Part shown: one piece after another, positions 26,324 to 39,905 of the stretch
Layout of the letters: each line of letters starts with the position of its first letter
Numbering within the stretch: the first letter of the stretch is position 1
Assembly (NCBI GenBank): GCA_037576215.1
Contig: JBANDB010000006.1
Coordinates: 558,001 to 622,000, forward strand
DNA: 64,000 bases
Direction of reading: 5' to 3'
Origin: Armillaria gallica
Taxonomy: Eukaryota > Basidiomycota > Agaricomycetes > Agaricales > Physalacriaceae
Translations under genes and position numbers: made by a program
Notes under the pieces: generated by a model
What the model saw: only the letters and a program-made list of their open reading frames with translations
Databases searched by the model: none
Told to the model about the DNA's origin: nothing

Positions 26324-26800
26324 ACTTGGAACTCTAGGTGCTCACCTCCGATATACTTCAAAATCGCCAAGATGGGAGGAAATATCCTAAGAAATACTAT
26401 TTCCCAGGACATATACGTATCGGGATGCCAAATAAAAGTGGTAAGAGCATTTTATATACATATAGCGCTCTTCTACGATGTTTTTCGGGCACTCGGAGTA
26501 ACTGGTTGAAGCAGAGGATGCATCCCGAGGGTGCATTCTGCTCGCTCGAGAAGCCCGGACCGTAAATCCGCACAGCGATCGAGTGGCTGTGCGGCTTCTT
26601 TCTTCTCTTTTAACCACCACTTTTCCTCCTGCAACGACCGCGTCGCCCCCAAATAGAGTTCGATTTGCGTATCAAAGGTGTGTTCTATCAATTTTAATAC
26701 TTCTTACTTTTCTTCAAGTCTTTTTTTTGGGCAACCCGCAGCACCATCAGCTGGAGGGCATCCATCTTCCCCTCCACCACCCGCGTAGGTCCTCGAACGG
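26324..26800. other. Intergenic, nothing recognised
   Basis: Short overlapping frames only; no family signature, repeat or RNA feature that I can support. Confidence 0.4.
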
Positions 26801-27720
26801 TACAGCAACATGTGCCTACCACCAATGACGACGATGACGAGACCCCTACTGTCGATGGGGATGACGGCGCCTGCCTATGCTTCGTCACAACCAATCCCAA
26901 TCTCGACAGACCGAACAGCCCCCATATTGACATCGGCGCCAATCGCTGTCGAGCACCGGACTCATGCACGCTCACGATATCAATGCAGCCCTGTGATTCG
27001 CTATCGGTTATGATCTAGCCGCGGGAGGGGCAATGGAACGCAAAATCAACCACCGAGACGACGACAACGTGCAGGACATCGACGTCGATGGCTATGGTTG
27101 GGGTGAGTGTAATACGGAGGACCATAGCAAGATGCTGGATATGGCTCACGAGGAAAGAGGGCACGCGAGGAATGGGCAGGGAGCGGGAGAGCGGGAGAGC
27201 GGGAAGGCGTGACAATGTTCAGGACCCCGACGGCCGACGACGAGGCCGACAACTTCGTGCTTCTAGGGGCAGATGGAATACTAATGGGCACCACGAACGC
27301 GCGCAACTTCGAAGTCGTACGGCCGGCGCCTTGCGTGCAAATGGACAACGACGGGGTAGGGTCGTCGTACTCTGATGTGGGGCCCTTGGACAATCTAGAG
27401 CAAGGCTTGAGTGCAAGGATGAGTCGCATGGGAGACACGGGGATGCAGGAGAAATCGAGCGGGACGGCGGGACAGTGACCGGGACCCCGACGACCGACAA
27501 TGACGACGACAACCGTGCCATTTTTGGCATCGAGGGAGGACTCCATGGCGCAACGAATGCACCTAACATCACTGCAATACTACGCTCGCCGCTGCCGACC
27601 CCGCCCAGACGCAACATGGGCCTGCCCCGCTCGACCCAGACATCCCAGGATCGTACATCCCCCATCCTTCGAGTGGCGGAACATGCCTCTGTGGTGCACG
27701 GGTCTCCCTAGTCTCCCGTC
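26800..27720. repeat. GC-rich diverged tandem repeat with acidic frames
   Basis: GC-rich compared with its surroundings. Plus-strand frames repeat a pattern of about 265 bp: TPTADDEADNFVLLGADGIL (about 27221-27280) and TPTTDNDDDNRAIFGIEGGL (about 27481-27545), each followed by GTTNARN or GATNAPN, with a partial earlier unit DDDDETPTVDGDDGACLC (about 26825-26880). Between units are matching gggagcgggagagcggg-like purine runs. I cannot say whether the acidic frames are ever translated. Confidence 0.5.
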
Positions 27721-27863
27721 ATTGTGCATCTGCACCCCATCCTCATCCCTGCCATCCTGTCCCCATATCCAATCCCGCAGGTGTGCTACCACCACCACGA
27801 CTTCACCCCCATTTTAGACATCGGCATATTCTTCTCGTCGGGGAATGTAGACGTATCAAGCAC

Positions 27864-28432
27864 TCATATGTTCGCTGAAGAAGCGCCTCTGGTAAATTTC
27901 CGATAGGAAACATCTCTTCCCAGCCGTATGTTAGTGAGCACAGTGGGAGAGAACATTTTTAAGAGAGGAGAAATTCCGTTGCGTGCTAGAGTGAACAGGT
28001 CTTCAGGAAACGAGGAGTCTACGGAGCGATAACCACCCGGATCGGCTATGACTTTCTCATCCGCAAACTTGAAGCCTGCCTCTGCTTCTTTGCCCTGGTC
28101 TTTGGTGCCGGCAGGTATGGCAGGATTTTGTTGGTGAGTACACGCAAAGGAATTCATACATGCAGCCAACTCTTTCTCGTCCTCATCTTCTGAAACTTCT
28201 TCAGGATTATCGGCTTCCCTCTCCTTTCAGCCCTTCTGAGGTTTCTTTGCTTCAATTCTTTCATCATTTGGGCGGTAACCGCTACCACATTTGTATTGAA
28301 GGGGTTTAGCGGATTTGCATTGCCGCTAGGTCCTCCAGGCTCCTGGAGGTCTGGTGGGGCCGTTTGCAGATAGAGCAGACATAGAAGCCATTGATGCAAA
28401 GCAGATAAAATTTGGGTAATGTATAAAGCCAA
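27864..28432 (-). pseudogene. Unidentified fragment, possibly retroelement-associated
   Basis: Minus-strand frames give EEVSEDEDEKELAACMNSFA (about 28140-28200) joined to FPEDLFTLARNGISPLLKMF and SPTVLTNIRLGRDVSYRKFT (about 27910-28010). The second part is regular enough to be a real coding fragment and faintly recalls domains of agaricomycete gag-like or transposon-associated proteins, but I cannot name a family. No start and no continuation beyond 27864 are evident. Confidence 0.25.
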
Positions 28433-28499
28433 TGAAGTTGCAAGCTGCGATTACGGCGCTGGCTGCAAACGAAAAGAGTCGAGGTCAAAGACAAGTTCT

Positions 28500-29038
28500 C
28501 GTTTGCTTAGTCAGCGCATTATTCGGCTGATGCTCACCATTTCAGAGCAGGCGTATCCAGACACGGCTACTACACACTTGGCATTCAACAGCTATCCGTC
28601 TCGCAGGCAGGATTTGGAGCGAGCACCAAAGATCAATGCGCACGACACGTCTTGGAGGACAACCATCAAAACCTCGAAAACCCAATGTGCCGTCTATAAC
28701 CGTGCCTTCTTTTCTTACTGATATCATACAAATGCCATGAATGACTGTCTACATATTTACTTTCCTTTCCGTTTCATATCTCATTTACTTGACGAGTCGG
28801 CGAGGTCCACATTAGTTTACTATTGTTTACCTGAGCTTGTATAAGCGTAGTCGACCAATGATTACTGTTTCACTGTTTCAACGTCCACGTGTATTGTGGT
28901 GCACCTTTTCGCGTGATACTCCCTTAAGCTTCTGAGCCAGGGAATAGTACGTATAACTCATCGCTTTCATTTCGAGTACTCATTGCGACGACAAGAATAT
29001 CATCTAAGATTGTATACGAATTACTTTACGGCGGGGTG
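28500..29038. promoter_or_regulatory. Upstream region of the intact HET gene
   Basis: The last 200 bp before the HET-d ATG (about 28840-29038) are conserved with the upstream regions of HET-a, HET-b and HET-e, for example agctcagaagrtgaaggga-like sequence and ttacggcggggtg beside the start. Conservation of non-coding sequence shows that the promoter was duplicated with each HET copy. No TATA box is obvious. Confidence 0.4.
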
Positions 29039-30762
29039 ATGAACGACTGGGATGATGATGAAGAGGTAACTCAGTCGGCAGACAAGCATGAGGGTAATTG
29101 CTTACATATTTTCAGTATATCTCTCTTCCAGAAGTCACCCTCTCTGCCTTCACTGAGATGGGCCAAGAAGAATCATCAATTATCGTTCCAAAGCAACGAG
29201 CATATACTGGCAGAAAGCCTGTGATATCATCCCACCTCGCGGACACTTCCTGCGCTACCCTCGGTGTTCAGGGCCTCTTAGATCAACTCAACACCACACT
29301 CGGAACGTCATACAGCCTGGACAATACATTCCTCTCTATCTATCTTGATGGCTGTATCACAAATGGCTACAACTTTGGCATGGCATATAGCTTCCTTCGC
29401 AGAATATGGTACACCGATGACTGGAGCTCCGTACAAGATGTACTTTGCAGACGGGAAGAGGAGGTCCGGGAGAAGCGACGAAAAGCACTTGATGGTAACC
29501 TGATCGTCGATACATGGTTGCCGCCTCGATGGGTCTGGGATCTATATAGCAATCGGGTGGTGCCGTATTGGATCATGGACATTTTTTCTCAATACCTGTC
29601 ACCTCGACCGATATCACATGCATGGATGCACGAGAAGGATCGAGCCGACGTGTGGACACCCATCAATGGATATGGATGGCCTGTTCCCATCCCAAAAGAT
29701 GTCAACCTCAACCTCATCCGCATTGAGATGCTCAATCTCGGACTGGAGTATGCATGGTTGGATGTTCTCTGTTTGAGACAGGTAGGTGGACGGAGGGAGG
29801 ACTTGCGCATAGAGGAGTGGAAGCTGGATGTGCCCACCATTGGAGCAGTGTATAAATGTGAGCATGTGGTGTGGTACTTGAGTGGGCTGGGTCAGCCTTT
29901 GACATTGAAGGATGGTGACTTGGACAGTGATCGGTCTTGGTTTAGACGTGCTTGGACACTCCAGGAGGTTGGGATTGAGAGGGTGATCGCTGGGGACACA
30001 CTGGATGGACCACTGCATGCCAAGTGTAAGGATGGAAAGTATGAGACTGAGCTGCTGGCCAGGTTTCATGAGCAGCTGCAATCTATGCATGAAACAAAGT
30101 CGTATCAGGTGTTTAAGCCACTGGATGAGATGCGGAAACGGGTGTCGACAAACCCAGTGGACAAGATTGCAGGACTGGCATTTATGGTGGCATCCCGGCA
30201 GATACCTGCATACCATGAGAGCCAGCCTCTTGAGGAGGCATGGACAGCACTTGTGAAATCAATGGATCCGGATTGTCGGGGGGAGTTGTTTTTCTTGTGC
30301 GCTGAACCGGGAAATGCAGGCAAAAAATGGTGGCCATCATGGGACCAGGTTATGATGAAGCCTCTGCCTGCACTAGCTCATCTTCGCCGCCGCATCACTG
30401 TTGATCGGGATGAGACACGGGATGAGGACTCATGCATTGTGTGGCACATTGATGGGTTGGTGCGGGGGTTGGCTGTTGTGGAAGGGGGTGATCGACATGG
30501 AGAGTTGATTGTCAAAGGCGAGGATGGGATAGAATGTGGATTTGAGATCACCGCTGCCCACACATACCTGATACCTGAAGACACTTACACACTGATTGAT
30601 GCCTGCCAATTTGTGCGTTCAGGGGCCCATCGTTGTGTTGTTGGGCGAAGCCTGCCAGGGGGAAAGTTTGAGAAAGTCTCGGTGCTGGAAATTTCTCGTA
30701 AAGAACGGTCGAGGTTGAAGAATCTGGGTATTGCTAAAAAGGGTGGATATATTCTTATTTGA
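29039..30762 (+). CDS. HET-domain protein (intact copy d)
   Basis: Heterokaryon-incompatibility domain protein of 557 residues; members recognise non-self after hyphal fusion and can drive programmed cell death in the cytoplasm. Exon 1 is 29039-29065 (MNDWDDDEE), then a 50-nt intron (GTAACT...TTTTCAG), then exon 2 29116-30762. Starting from ATG 29039 puts both exons in phase; no other in-frame start upstream of the domain fits the paralogues. HET motifs: RPISHAWM (about residue 175), WTPINGYGWPVPIPKD, YAWLDVLCLRQVGG, SWFRRAWTLQEVG. The C-terminal half contains RVSTNPVDKIAGLAF, as in other agaricomycete HET proteins. No NACHT, NB-ARC or repeat domain is attached, so any signal must come from a partner. 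It is the only intact member of five HET loci in the window and is convergent with the dead RuvBL2-d (115 bp between stops). Confidence 0.9.
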
Positions 30763-30876
30763 GCGAGTACGCATTACGTGGTAGCTCTTCTTAACTCGAG
30801 TAGCTATATATGTTTAAGTAATTTAGCAATGTAAACTCCAGTTCCGCGAGTATATAATAAAGCTGGACTTGCCAGG

Positions 30877-32643
<1,767 letters not shown>

Positions 32644-32949
32644 GATGGAAAAGTACAAGTTGCCGTCACGGCATAAAACTAGAAGTGAAGGCCTCGCGAG
32701 CCTTCAAGGCGGAAGAAGTCGAGCGTACAAATACAGAAATGATTACATGTCCTGTCGTATCTTCTCATCAATTACAGGCCGGATGGTCAGCTTTTTGAGG
32801 CACCTTGGACGGTGCTGGTGTGAATTTACGATACAGAGATAGAGAAATAAATGAACGTACATCTTCATTGCTCTCATCCAGCCTTCTCTTCGCCCACCAT
32901 TCCGCCCGTCTATCGGTCCATGCTTTGTGTGACTGGTCGCTCTTCAGCC

Positions 32950-35175
32950 ATTACATGCCAAGATAGAACTTGGAGGCGTAGTGTTGCGCGCACCGTGAGG
33001 ATTCGTCGTGTTGTAACTTGTTACCAAGATTTCACCTGGGAACGAATGCCTAGTACGGTTCAGAATGGCTCATCAGCAGAAATTGAAGTAGCACCGTACC
33101 ATGGCAGCCCATTGCGAGCCCCTTCAACTGGAAACAAGAAAGAATATCACCTTAAGGTGGATATACGAGACGAAGATCGGAGAAAGGAACTTAAGCACAG
33201 CCACATGAATATCATCTCTCTCTGTAACCATTACTTAGGCTCTGGACTTTTCGTTGCTCCCTTGGCTTTGCACCATATTGCAAACTTAAGGCAAACTTAA
33301 GCAATTCTGTATCTCCAGTGGATGAGAAACTCTTGAGCTTAGCGAGTCGATCGCACCACCTAGTCGCAAAGGTCGCAAGAGGATCACACGAACTGCATCC
33401 ACTTCCAGAATACTTTACTGAACGCGCCAGGAGACCTTCTGTCCTCCATAACCCGATACCATTACCCTGAATGATCTCATCCCAGAACAATCCTTACCGG
33501 TTACTGAGGATGTCCATTGAAATCTTGTATAGCGACCGCAACGAGTACGGGAGTAGCATCCCAGATATCCACCATCGAGTTCAGATCGTCGAATCTGAAT
33601 GGTCAAAGAGAAGGCAGTCAAATCTTCAGTTCGCCGCCGTCTGTTGGTGCTTTTCCTCGGGTATGTTATTACCGATGGATACTGGTTTGCATTCGATTTC
33701 AGGACGATGGCATGACGAACATTGATCCCTGTCATTCAAGAGTCACCATGTTGGTCTCCATCCCAATATCACTCAGCGACGCGTTAACTGAGGAGTATAG
33801 ATCAATACCTGCCCTCCTACGATGGCTATGAGTACTCAATCTAAAACACTCCATCCTCGGTGCTGGGGCCGATGTATATTCCGATGATACATACGGCTTG
33901 GGGAAGGTATTATCTGCCCTTCTCTCATTTGTCGAACATGAAAGCCTACCAGGTTATATTCATCGGTTCGCTGGTTCAAGTCGCGCCGTACACAATAGGG
34001 AGCTCGCAGTCACCTTTCCTGGTTATGGTCCTGACGTACGCTCTAGCTGGTTTTGGTATGTCACTACAAGTAAAATATCTAGGAAAACGCGTCGCTTTTC
34101 CGTATGCTTAACGTCATTTAGCTAACAAAGCTCAAGGCAACGGCCTCGTTCGCAGGTTAGAAGAGCATAAAATGACGAACTCAACATGCGTCATGTTGCA
34201 TATGGTGAACAATCTATAGTCGTCGGTGGTGGGACCTACACTCAAAGTTCTTGGGCATTGGCGCGTTCATTTCTCCTTTATTTGCCTTCCGCATTTCATA
34301 TGAACGTCACTGGTCGTATCGCTTCACCATTTTCGCCGGCATCGCTGTCTCGAACTCGGTCGTCCTCGCATTGGTGTTCTGCTTCAAGATGCCGGAGTAT
34401 GGAGTGTGATTTGAATCAGAAACTGATCGTATCTCCAGTTCATCTCGCAGATGAGGGTCAGGCGCCTGGGAATCCGATGCTGCAGGATCGCGGGATACAA
34501 ACTTGTACAGTTCGATCCTCGACACTGAAGTTGTGCATTTCTAAACACTTGCCGTCTGTGTTCTCATCTATATCGGCACTGGATGGTTGGTGCATTTTTG
34601 TCCGGGATCTCCTTCTGGTGCTTACATGGTCTTATCAGGCTGGATTGTTACATTTATAATCAATGAAAGAGAAAGTGGACACGGCGAGAGATACATTTCA
34701 CCCGGTTTCTTTTGGTGGTGAGCAACGTTTACTGGTTTGGTTGGTATTTTGCTAAACACGTTCCTCCTTCAGGACTGACTCTGGGCTGAATGTGTCTTGT
34801 ATGGTTCAGCAAGACGGTTCGTACGCGGTAGTCTCAGTCGCCGAAATACTAGACTCAGATTTCTTGACCACGGAGCATAACCTGTCGTCTTTGTATACAC
34901 TACTCGCCACAGCGTAAGTCGTGCCAGGTATTGTGACCTATTCATACTCTATGCTAATTATACGATAGACTGGAACTAACCGTGTGGTTTGTTCCTTCCA
35001 TCATCGGAAACGAAGTTGCAGTAAGCACGTTTACATTCGTATTATGATACTGTTCATCTTAACGTGTTCCTAGATATCTTTCGTCTGTTTGCTCCTGGGT
35101 CCCATGTTCCCGATACCCGTCAGCCACACGGCACATATCCAACCTCCGTGGTTGCTCACTGAAAGTGTCGGTTAG
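32950..35175 (+). pseudogene. MFS transporter pseudogene (copy d, most complete)
   Basis: Most complete copy of the block MFS transporter. N-terminal exons lie at about 33.0-33.6 kb; helix 1 (LQFAAVCWCF) at about 33620-33655 precedes a 50-nt intron. At 33860-34080 a clean frame reads LGPMYIPMIHTAWGRYYLPF, SHLSNMKAYQVIFIGSLVQV and VLTYALAGFGMSLQ. Then come SYERHWSYRFTIFAGIAVSN and VVLALVFCFKMPEYG (about 34300-34405), SGWIVTFIINERESGHGERY (about 34640-34690), LELTVWFVPSIIGNE (about 34975-35020) and a final LLLGPMFPIP segment near 35090. Stops follow several segments and the central loop is scrambled, so no full-length product is possible. The substrate class is unknown; sequence style resembles BSC6-type agaricomycete permeases. 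It is divergent from RuvBL2-d, with about 300 bp between the 5' ends. Confidence 0.7.
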
Positions 35176-35329
35176 ATCACCAGGATTGATAGTTCGGCAG
35201 CCATTTCATAACAAGTCTATTGGCATCTCGCCACAGAATTTGGACATTGCAGCCGTTGTAAAAAGCTCCAGAAGTCTCTGGTGTCAGAAACTTTTGAACT
35301 GAAGTTACGTTTAGAATCGTCGCGATGAT

Positions 35330-36040
35330 GTCCAGCCATTCGTATCCGTTGATGGGCGTTGATACATCGTGCATAGCGATAGTCTAGGATTGGAACGATG
35401 ACATCATTATACATCGTCCATCCACGCGTGATTGATATCGGTCTAGAAGATGGATGAAACGCTGACAGGGAGTGGCCACAGGTGGAATGATTTGTCAATG
35501 TTCGTGGTCCAATATGGCACCACCCGATTGCTATACAGATCCCAGACACGTCGAGGTGGCAGCCATGTATTGATGATCCGGTTACCAATGAGTGCTTTTG
35601 TCGCTCCTCTCCGTCCTCCTCTTCCCGTCTGCAAACCATGTCTCGTATGGTGCTCCAGTCGCTGATGTACCATATTCCGCGAAAGCGGCCATATGCGATG
35701 CCAAAGTCGATTTATTGGTGATACAGTCTTCAAGAAGGGAGGAGATGAACGGATTGTCCAGGCTGTATGATGTTCCGAGTGTGGTGTTGGGTTGATCCAA
35801 GAGGCCCTGAGTGCCGAGGTAGCGCAGGGAGTGTCAGCAAGGCGGGATGTTATCACAGGTTTTCTACCCGTGTACGCTCGTTGCAATGGAACGATGATCG
35901 AAGATTCCTCTTGGCCCGTCTCAGTGAAGGCGGAGATGGTGACTTCTGAAAGAGAAAGATACTGAAAACATGTTAGCAATTGCCCACCTGCGTGCTTGTT
36001 GACTGACTCACCTCACACGTTCAATAACACCGTTGGCCAT
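35330..36040 (-). pseudogene. HET-domain 5' fragment (copy e)
   Basis: Start exon MANGVIERV (ATG 36040), intron ending ttttcag, then LSLSEVTISAFTETGQEESS in frame with the other HET genes. A frameshift near 35820 throws the frame off for about 170 bp before TWLPPRRVWDLYSNRVVPYW resumes. The HET core stops at STPINGYEW (about 35345): downstream of this the sequence has no similarity to HET genes, and the opposite strand is the end of MFS-d at 35175. The distal 60 percent of the gene has therefore been deleted by a rearrangement. Confidence 0.8.
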
Positions 36041-36490
36041 GCCGCCGTAAAGCAATTGCTATAAGATCTTAGATGACGTTCATGTCATCATAATGAGTTC
36101 GAAATGAGAGGAATGGATGATACATACTATTTTCTGACTCAGACGGTGAAGGGAGTACGAAACGAAAAGATGTTAGCCTTGAGGCACCCCAATTCACAGT
36201 TCGAGGCCTTTAACAGTCACGGCGCCCGCCACTTGGCAGCAGTTGTCAGGTGCTTGGGCGCTTACTTTATATTTAAATTGATGCTGCCCTTAGCATTCGC
36301 AAAAGTCAACTCAGGTTATCCCACAATAGCCAACAAAAAAATCAGCCGTGATTGAAGACGTTATTCCATTGAAATAAATCGAGTTCGTCTATACAGAACA
36401 TACTTGAGATATGGGGCTAATTTGCAATGTGCAAGTCAAAACAGGCCTATTACGACCTGGAGACAGAAAAAAACGCACTAGAAGAGTAAG

Positions 36491-38004
36491 TTACCACCAC
36501 CCGCAAGAGTCTTCCAAACAATCCTCGACCATCTGAGGGTTCCACTCAAGAGTCGGAATGTCTTGATCAAGGACATTTGACGTCCCGTCTGGGATGGGAT
36601 CATCATCTCTGATAAGCCAGCAACGCATAGCCGAATCAAGACGATAGACCACCATCAGCTCTGGCGCCCGGCAGTAGGCCTTGAACACCGAAGCTCCGTA
36701 CAGAGCATGTCTTGTCTCCTCGTAGTCGTCCGACTCGGAACCCAGGTATGGCTGCACGAAGCCATCCTGATCACCGTGGCCTTCCAGTAGGAGCATCGAC
36801 CACGGAGTTATAACCTCGTCACAAAAGTATTGGTAATTCCATTCGAAGTGTCTGAGCCGCGTGAACCGAGCAAAATAAGGCGCGTACGTCCATATCGGTT
36901 TAGGCCACATGCAATGAGTACTGGCACTTTGATTCGAACCACCGCGGAGGAAGAGAGTCAGTACCAACAAATCTGGCATATGTTTTGCGATGCCCTCGAT
37001 GATGGAAGGGTATCCTCCGAGTATCCCATCCAACACGAGCACTTCCATAGGATAATTCTGCAGCGCATGCGTGAGCGTGTACACCTCCCCATCTAAGATA
37101 GGCTCGCGAAAATCCAGTTTAAGATGGGTCAAACAACGAGCGTCCAACGAAGGCAAGGTAAACAGCATGTCTATCACGATGTCGAGGAATGCGCAAGGAA
37201 GACGGAAGAGCGCCACTCGCTCCTTTGCGCACATATTTGAGAATGGATCTTGGGCAAATCCAACTGGATAAGATATGAACAAATTCTTGATAGAATTACT
37301 CCAGAAATCAAGGAACTGCAGGACTGGGAGCCCGTGCGGAGTAATTGATAACACAAGGTTTTTAATTCTGCTCAAGATCTGTTGAGGGGGGGAGAAATAG
37401 GGTGTCATAAAATGTTCTGTGGAGATTTTCAGGGTTCGAAGATGGGGGAGAGAGGCTATCGCTTGGACCAAAGGGTGATTGAGTGCGAAACGAGATATGG
37501 AGAGGGACGTGAGATTCTGCATGGTTTCGAGGACTGTGCAAAAAGCGTACTCAATGGACTCGAAGTGGACTTCGGTACCATAGTACTGGCGACACGCCCA
37601 AAAATCGTCGTCGAAAACGCTACGAACCCGGAGCTGAGCGGTTTTGATTTTCTGGGTGATGTCATGGCGGCCGAGTAAGAAACTAACTTGAGACAAGCCG
37701 CGAACATGCTCCTTTAGATAACGCTTTAATGTCGCTCCTTTTCTCTGCTCTGCAGGAACAAGTCGCAGGTCCTTGAGATCGATTGTATTGAGAATCAGTC
37801 GTCGGGACTACTGGGATGATTAGCAAAACTTGAGACCTAGCTGGCAATTGAACGTACGATAAAGATGTGCCGCTGGGAGATGGTGCGCAGACGCTTGCAG
37901 GCAGAAGAGATGATTCGCGCATCTTCAACACTTGCATTCTTCGCGATATGCTCCAATAACTCCACTGGAAGATCCATAAGATGATGTCTCTGAAACTTCA
38001 CCAT
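36491..38004 (-). CDS. F-box/LRR-like protein (intact copy e)
   Basis: Predicted 487-residue F-box protein, a likely substrate receptor of an SCF ubiquitin ligase. Exon 1 (38004-37858) encodes MVKFQRHHLMDLPVELLEHI and continues through IISSACKRLRTISQRHIFI, a standard F-box. After a 50-nt intron (37857-37808, GTACGT...TAG), exon 2 (37807-36491) gives RLILNTIDLKDLRLVPAEQR and an LRR-like C-terminal region with regularly spaced leucines (LTSLSISRFALNHPLV, LPHLRTLKISTEHF, HLKLDFREPILDGEVYTL, PMEVLVLDGILGGYP). The two exons join in phase and end at TAA 36493-36491. The ATG at 38004 is the nearest upstream start; MDLPVELL a few codons further in is an alternative. It lies about 450 bp upstream of HET-e on the same strand. 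Copies a and b are degenerate, so this is the only intact one here. Substrate unknown. Confidence 0.82.
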
Positions 38005-38099
38005 AGAGTTAGCTCTGGAGATAAGTTCCAAGATTGCAGCTAAAAGCAATTGTATGAGGATGAGACGCTCGTAAATCACGAATAGTATTAGGCCTTGCT

Positions 38100-38900
38100 T
38101 ACCCACGCGGACTTTTACAAAGACGTAGCCATTCTCAGGGACAAGCCACTTGGACTCGAAATCTTTCCAAAGAGGACGCTGGTGAATTGCATATGTTGTC
38201 CGAGATCTAGGTTAGCCTGCATCGTCAATATAATGCTGCAACTGTGCCTCGACGTGTGGCTCAATTTTATTGAACTCGGCGTAAAATTGTTTCCAGACGT
38301 GTAGGAGGAAAAGGAATCGCTAAACCACCAGGTAGCCATCAGATTTTATCGTGCATTAGAAAGATCAATCAGATACGTACAGGACGATGTCGGCCTGTGA
38401 GGTCCAGTTCTCCCTGGTAGTGGCGTCAGAATGTTACTCGCAAATGAAACCAAGTTTAACACTAACCGAGAAGAATCCCTGCATCTCTAGAAAGAAGGCC
38501 TCCAAACGCACATAGCGGAGATCGTGATCGTCACTCCACGGGCGGTCCCTCGCTCTTCGAGAGACAAGTAGCCAGTGGCAAGTTGTTCGAAGCGCGTCAA
38601 GAGTGGCCAAGTGTAGACGGAATGATTCGTATTTGCTTCGAGTCGGTAGGAGGCCTCGCTCTCGAAGAGAAATGGCATGGTAGCACTCATTTTCAAACGG
38701 AGGGATTGTCGGTTGGTGGTGAATAGTCAAGTTGAGAAGCTAACAAAGGGCCCTGATAAAGATAGCAAACATTGCAGTGCCTGGCGCGTTTGAGAGCCAA
38801 CGACAAGTCCTTGAAAGGGTTTGTTTTTGGTATCAGTCGTTACGCCCTTTGTTTTAAGCGCTGCAAAAGATGCGTACCTTGATTCCATTGTTCCCTAAGG
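38100..38900 (-). CDS. Uncharacterised multi-exon gene, structure uncertain
   Basis: I do not recognise this protein. Minus-strand exons can be proposed: YESFRLHLATLDALRTTCHW with LVSRRARDRPWSDDHDLRYV and RLEAFFLEMQGFFS (about 38480-38650), then GELDLTGRHRP after a 53-nt intron-like gap, then VWKQFYAEFNKIEPHVEAQL (about 38235-38300) and LWKDFESKWLVPENGYVFVK (about 38120-38180). The last segment looks like a conserved protein end. Exon joins are plausible, but neither start nor stop can be fixed. The 3' end is within 100 bp of the F-box gene start and may have been truncated by the duplication boundary. It may be a pseudogene. Confidence 0.35.
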
Positions 38901-39253
38901 GGATTCCTTGAGGAACGAGAAAGCCTGAGCCCAAAAGAAAGGCGTTTCGAGGTTTCTTCTCCAAAAGGTACGAATTTCAGCTTGAGTGGTTCACTTGGAA
39001 GTGTCTCCCTTGTCCGGCGTACAGGATGTCACTGGATTTTCTCCCGCTTGGGAAGGCTCGGCTTGACACGGCGAGCATGAAGCTATGGTGTCATCTCGAG
39101 GAATGGTATGCAGCAATGCCATTATCAACTAGAGGAGGTATCAAGCACGCAGTCGGGGTGATGGTGCACGGTAAGGATGCGTGGGAATGTCAGAGCCGCC
39201 GACCACGTGGAACTTACCGCCTGTTGTCCTGCTACCACTGTGTTCGATGCAGC

Positions 39254-39905
39254 ATGCAGCTGGTGGACAACGACAAAGCAAGTATTCTACTCTTTCATGC
39301 GAATATTTCTGATACTCTTTCCAGTTTCTCCAAAAACTGTCTGAACTGTTCGAATCGTCAAAGGACAAAGGATCGATATGGCTTACGCACAAACGATGTA
39401 CGTGTTGGATCAGTCCGTTCGCTGCCAGGTCAACCTGAGGAACGCGTCCTTTGCTTTTCAGTCACGCATGATGGTGAAGATACCGCAATGAAGCACGAGG
39501 AAGGCGAAACAGACGTGCGGGAATACCCATGTCTCGTTCGCCTGTCGGATGGCGGCAAATGCAAATTTTCGACCAGGGTGCGTGGCCTCCAGTATTCTCA
39601 CAGCGAAACGCTTATAAGATATATAGGTGACCTCTGGAGGTCTTCATAAATTTCACAGCGCGTACGGTTCCCTACTCAAGGCGTCAATGACGACTCTGCG
39701 GAAGCGAGACAAAAAGCGGGAGAAACAGCGTGCGGAGGAGATTGCTCGTCGGAAAAAGAAGCTTTCTGAGCCCATCGTTGTGGAAGGTAAAAAGCGAGGG
39801 AATGGGCGGCGGAAACGCCAGAGAATGATGAAGGCTGCCCTTAAGCAGCAGACTGCGATTCAGAAACTCCAGGAGCGAGAAGAGGCGAAGGCTAAGACTT
39901 CTTAG
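39254..39905 (+). CDS. SRP14: Signal recognition particle subunit SRP14
   Basis: SRP14 is the Alu-domain protein of the signal recognition particle; with its partner it slows translation while the ribosome docks at the ER. Exons 39254-39277, 39325-39397, 39462-39577 and 39627-39905 give 163 residues in phase. Family signatures: MQLVDNDKFLQKLSELFESS, SIWLTHKR, EYPCLVRLSDGGKCKFSTRV, LHKFHSAYGSLLKASMTTLR, then a Lys/Arg-rich tail (RKRDKKREKQRAEEIARRKK) that would bind SRP RNA. The protein is longer than the roughly 110-residue vertebrate core because of the basic tail, as in other fungi. Intron 1 (39278-39324) uses a GC donor (gcaagt), supported by the exact protein join. The first codons match the family start, so I place the ATG at 39254 and ignore an open frame from 39026, which I take as 5' leader. 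Confidence 0.92.

Noticed and set aside
26694..26975. Serine/valine-rich minus-strand frame
   Set aside because: It arises from the reverse strand of the acidic repeat island; composition-driven, no family signature.
29098..29115. HET-d start at 29098
   Set aside because: The codon there is TTG and lies inside an intron ending ttttcag; the ATG exon at 29039-29065 joins in phase and is conserved in the other HET copies.
39026..39253. Long plus-strand frame upstream of SRP14 as a coding extension
   Set aside because: It runs through SRP14 introns in the wrong frame after 39278 and has no counterpart in the family; treated as leader sequence.
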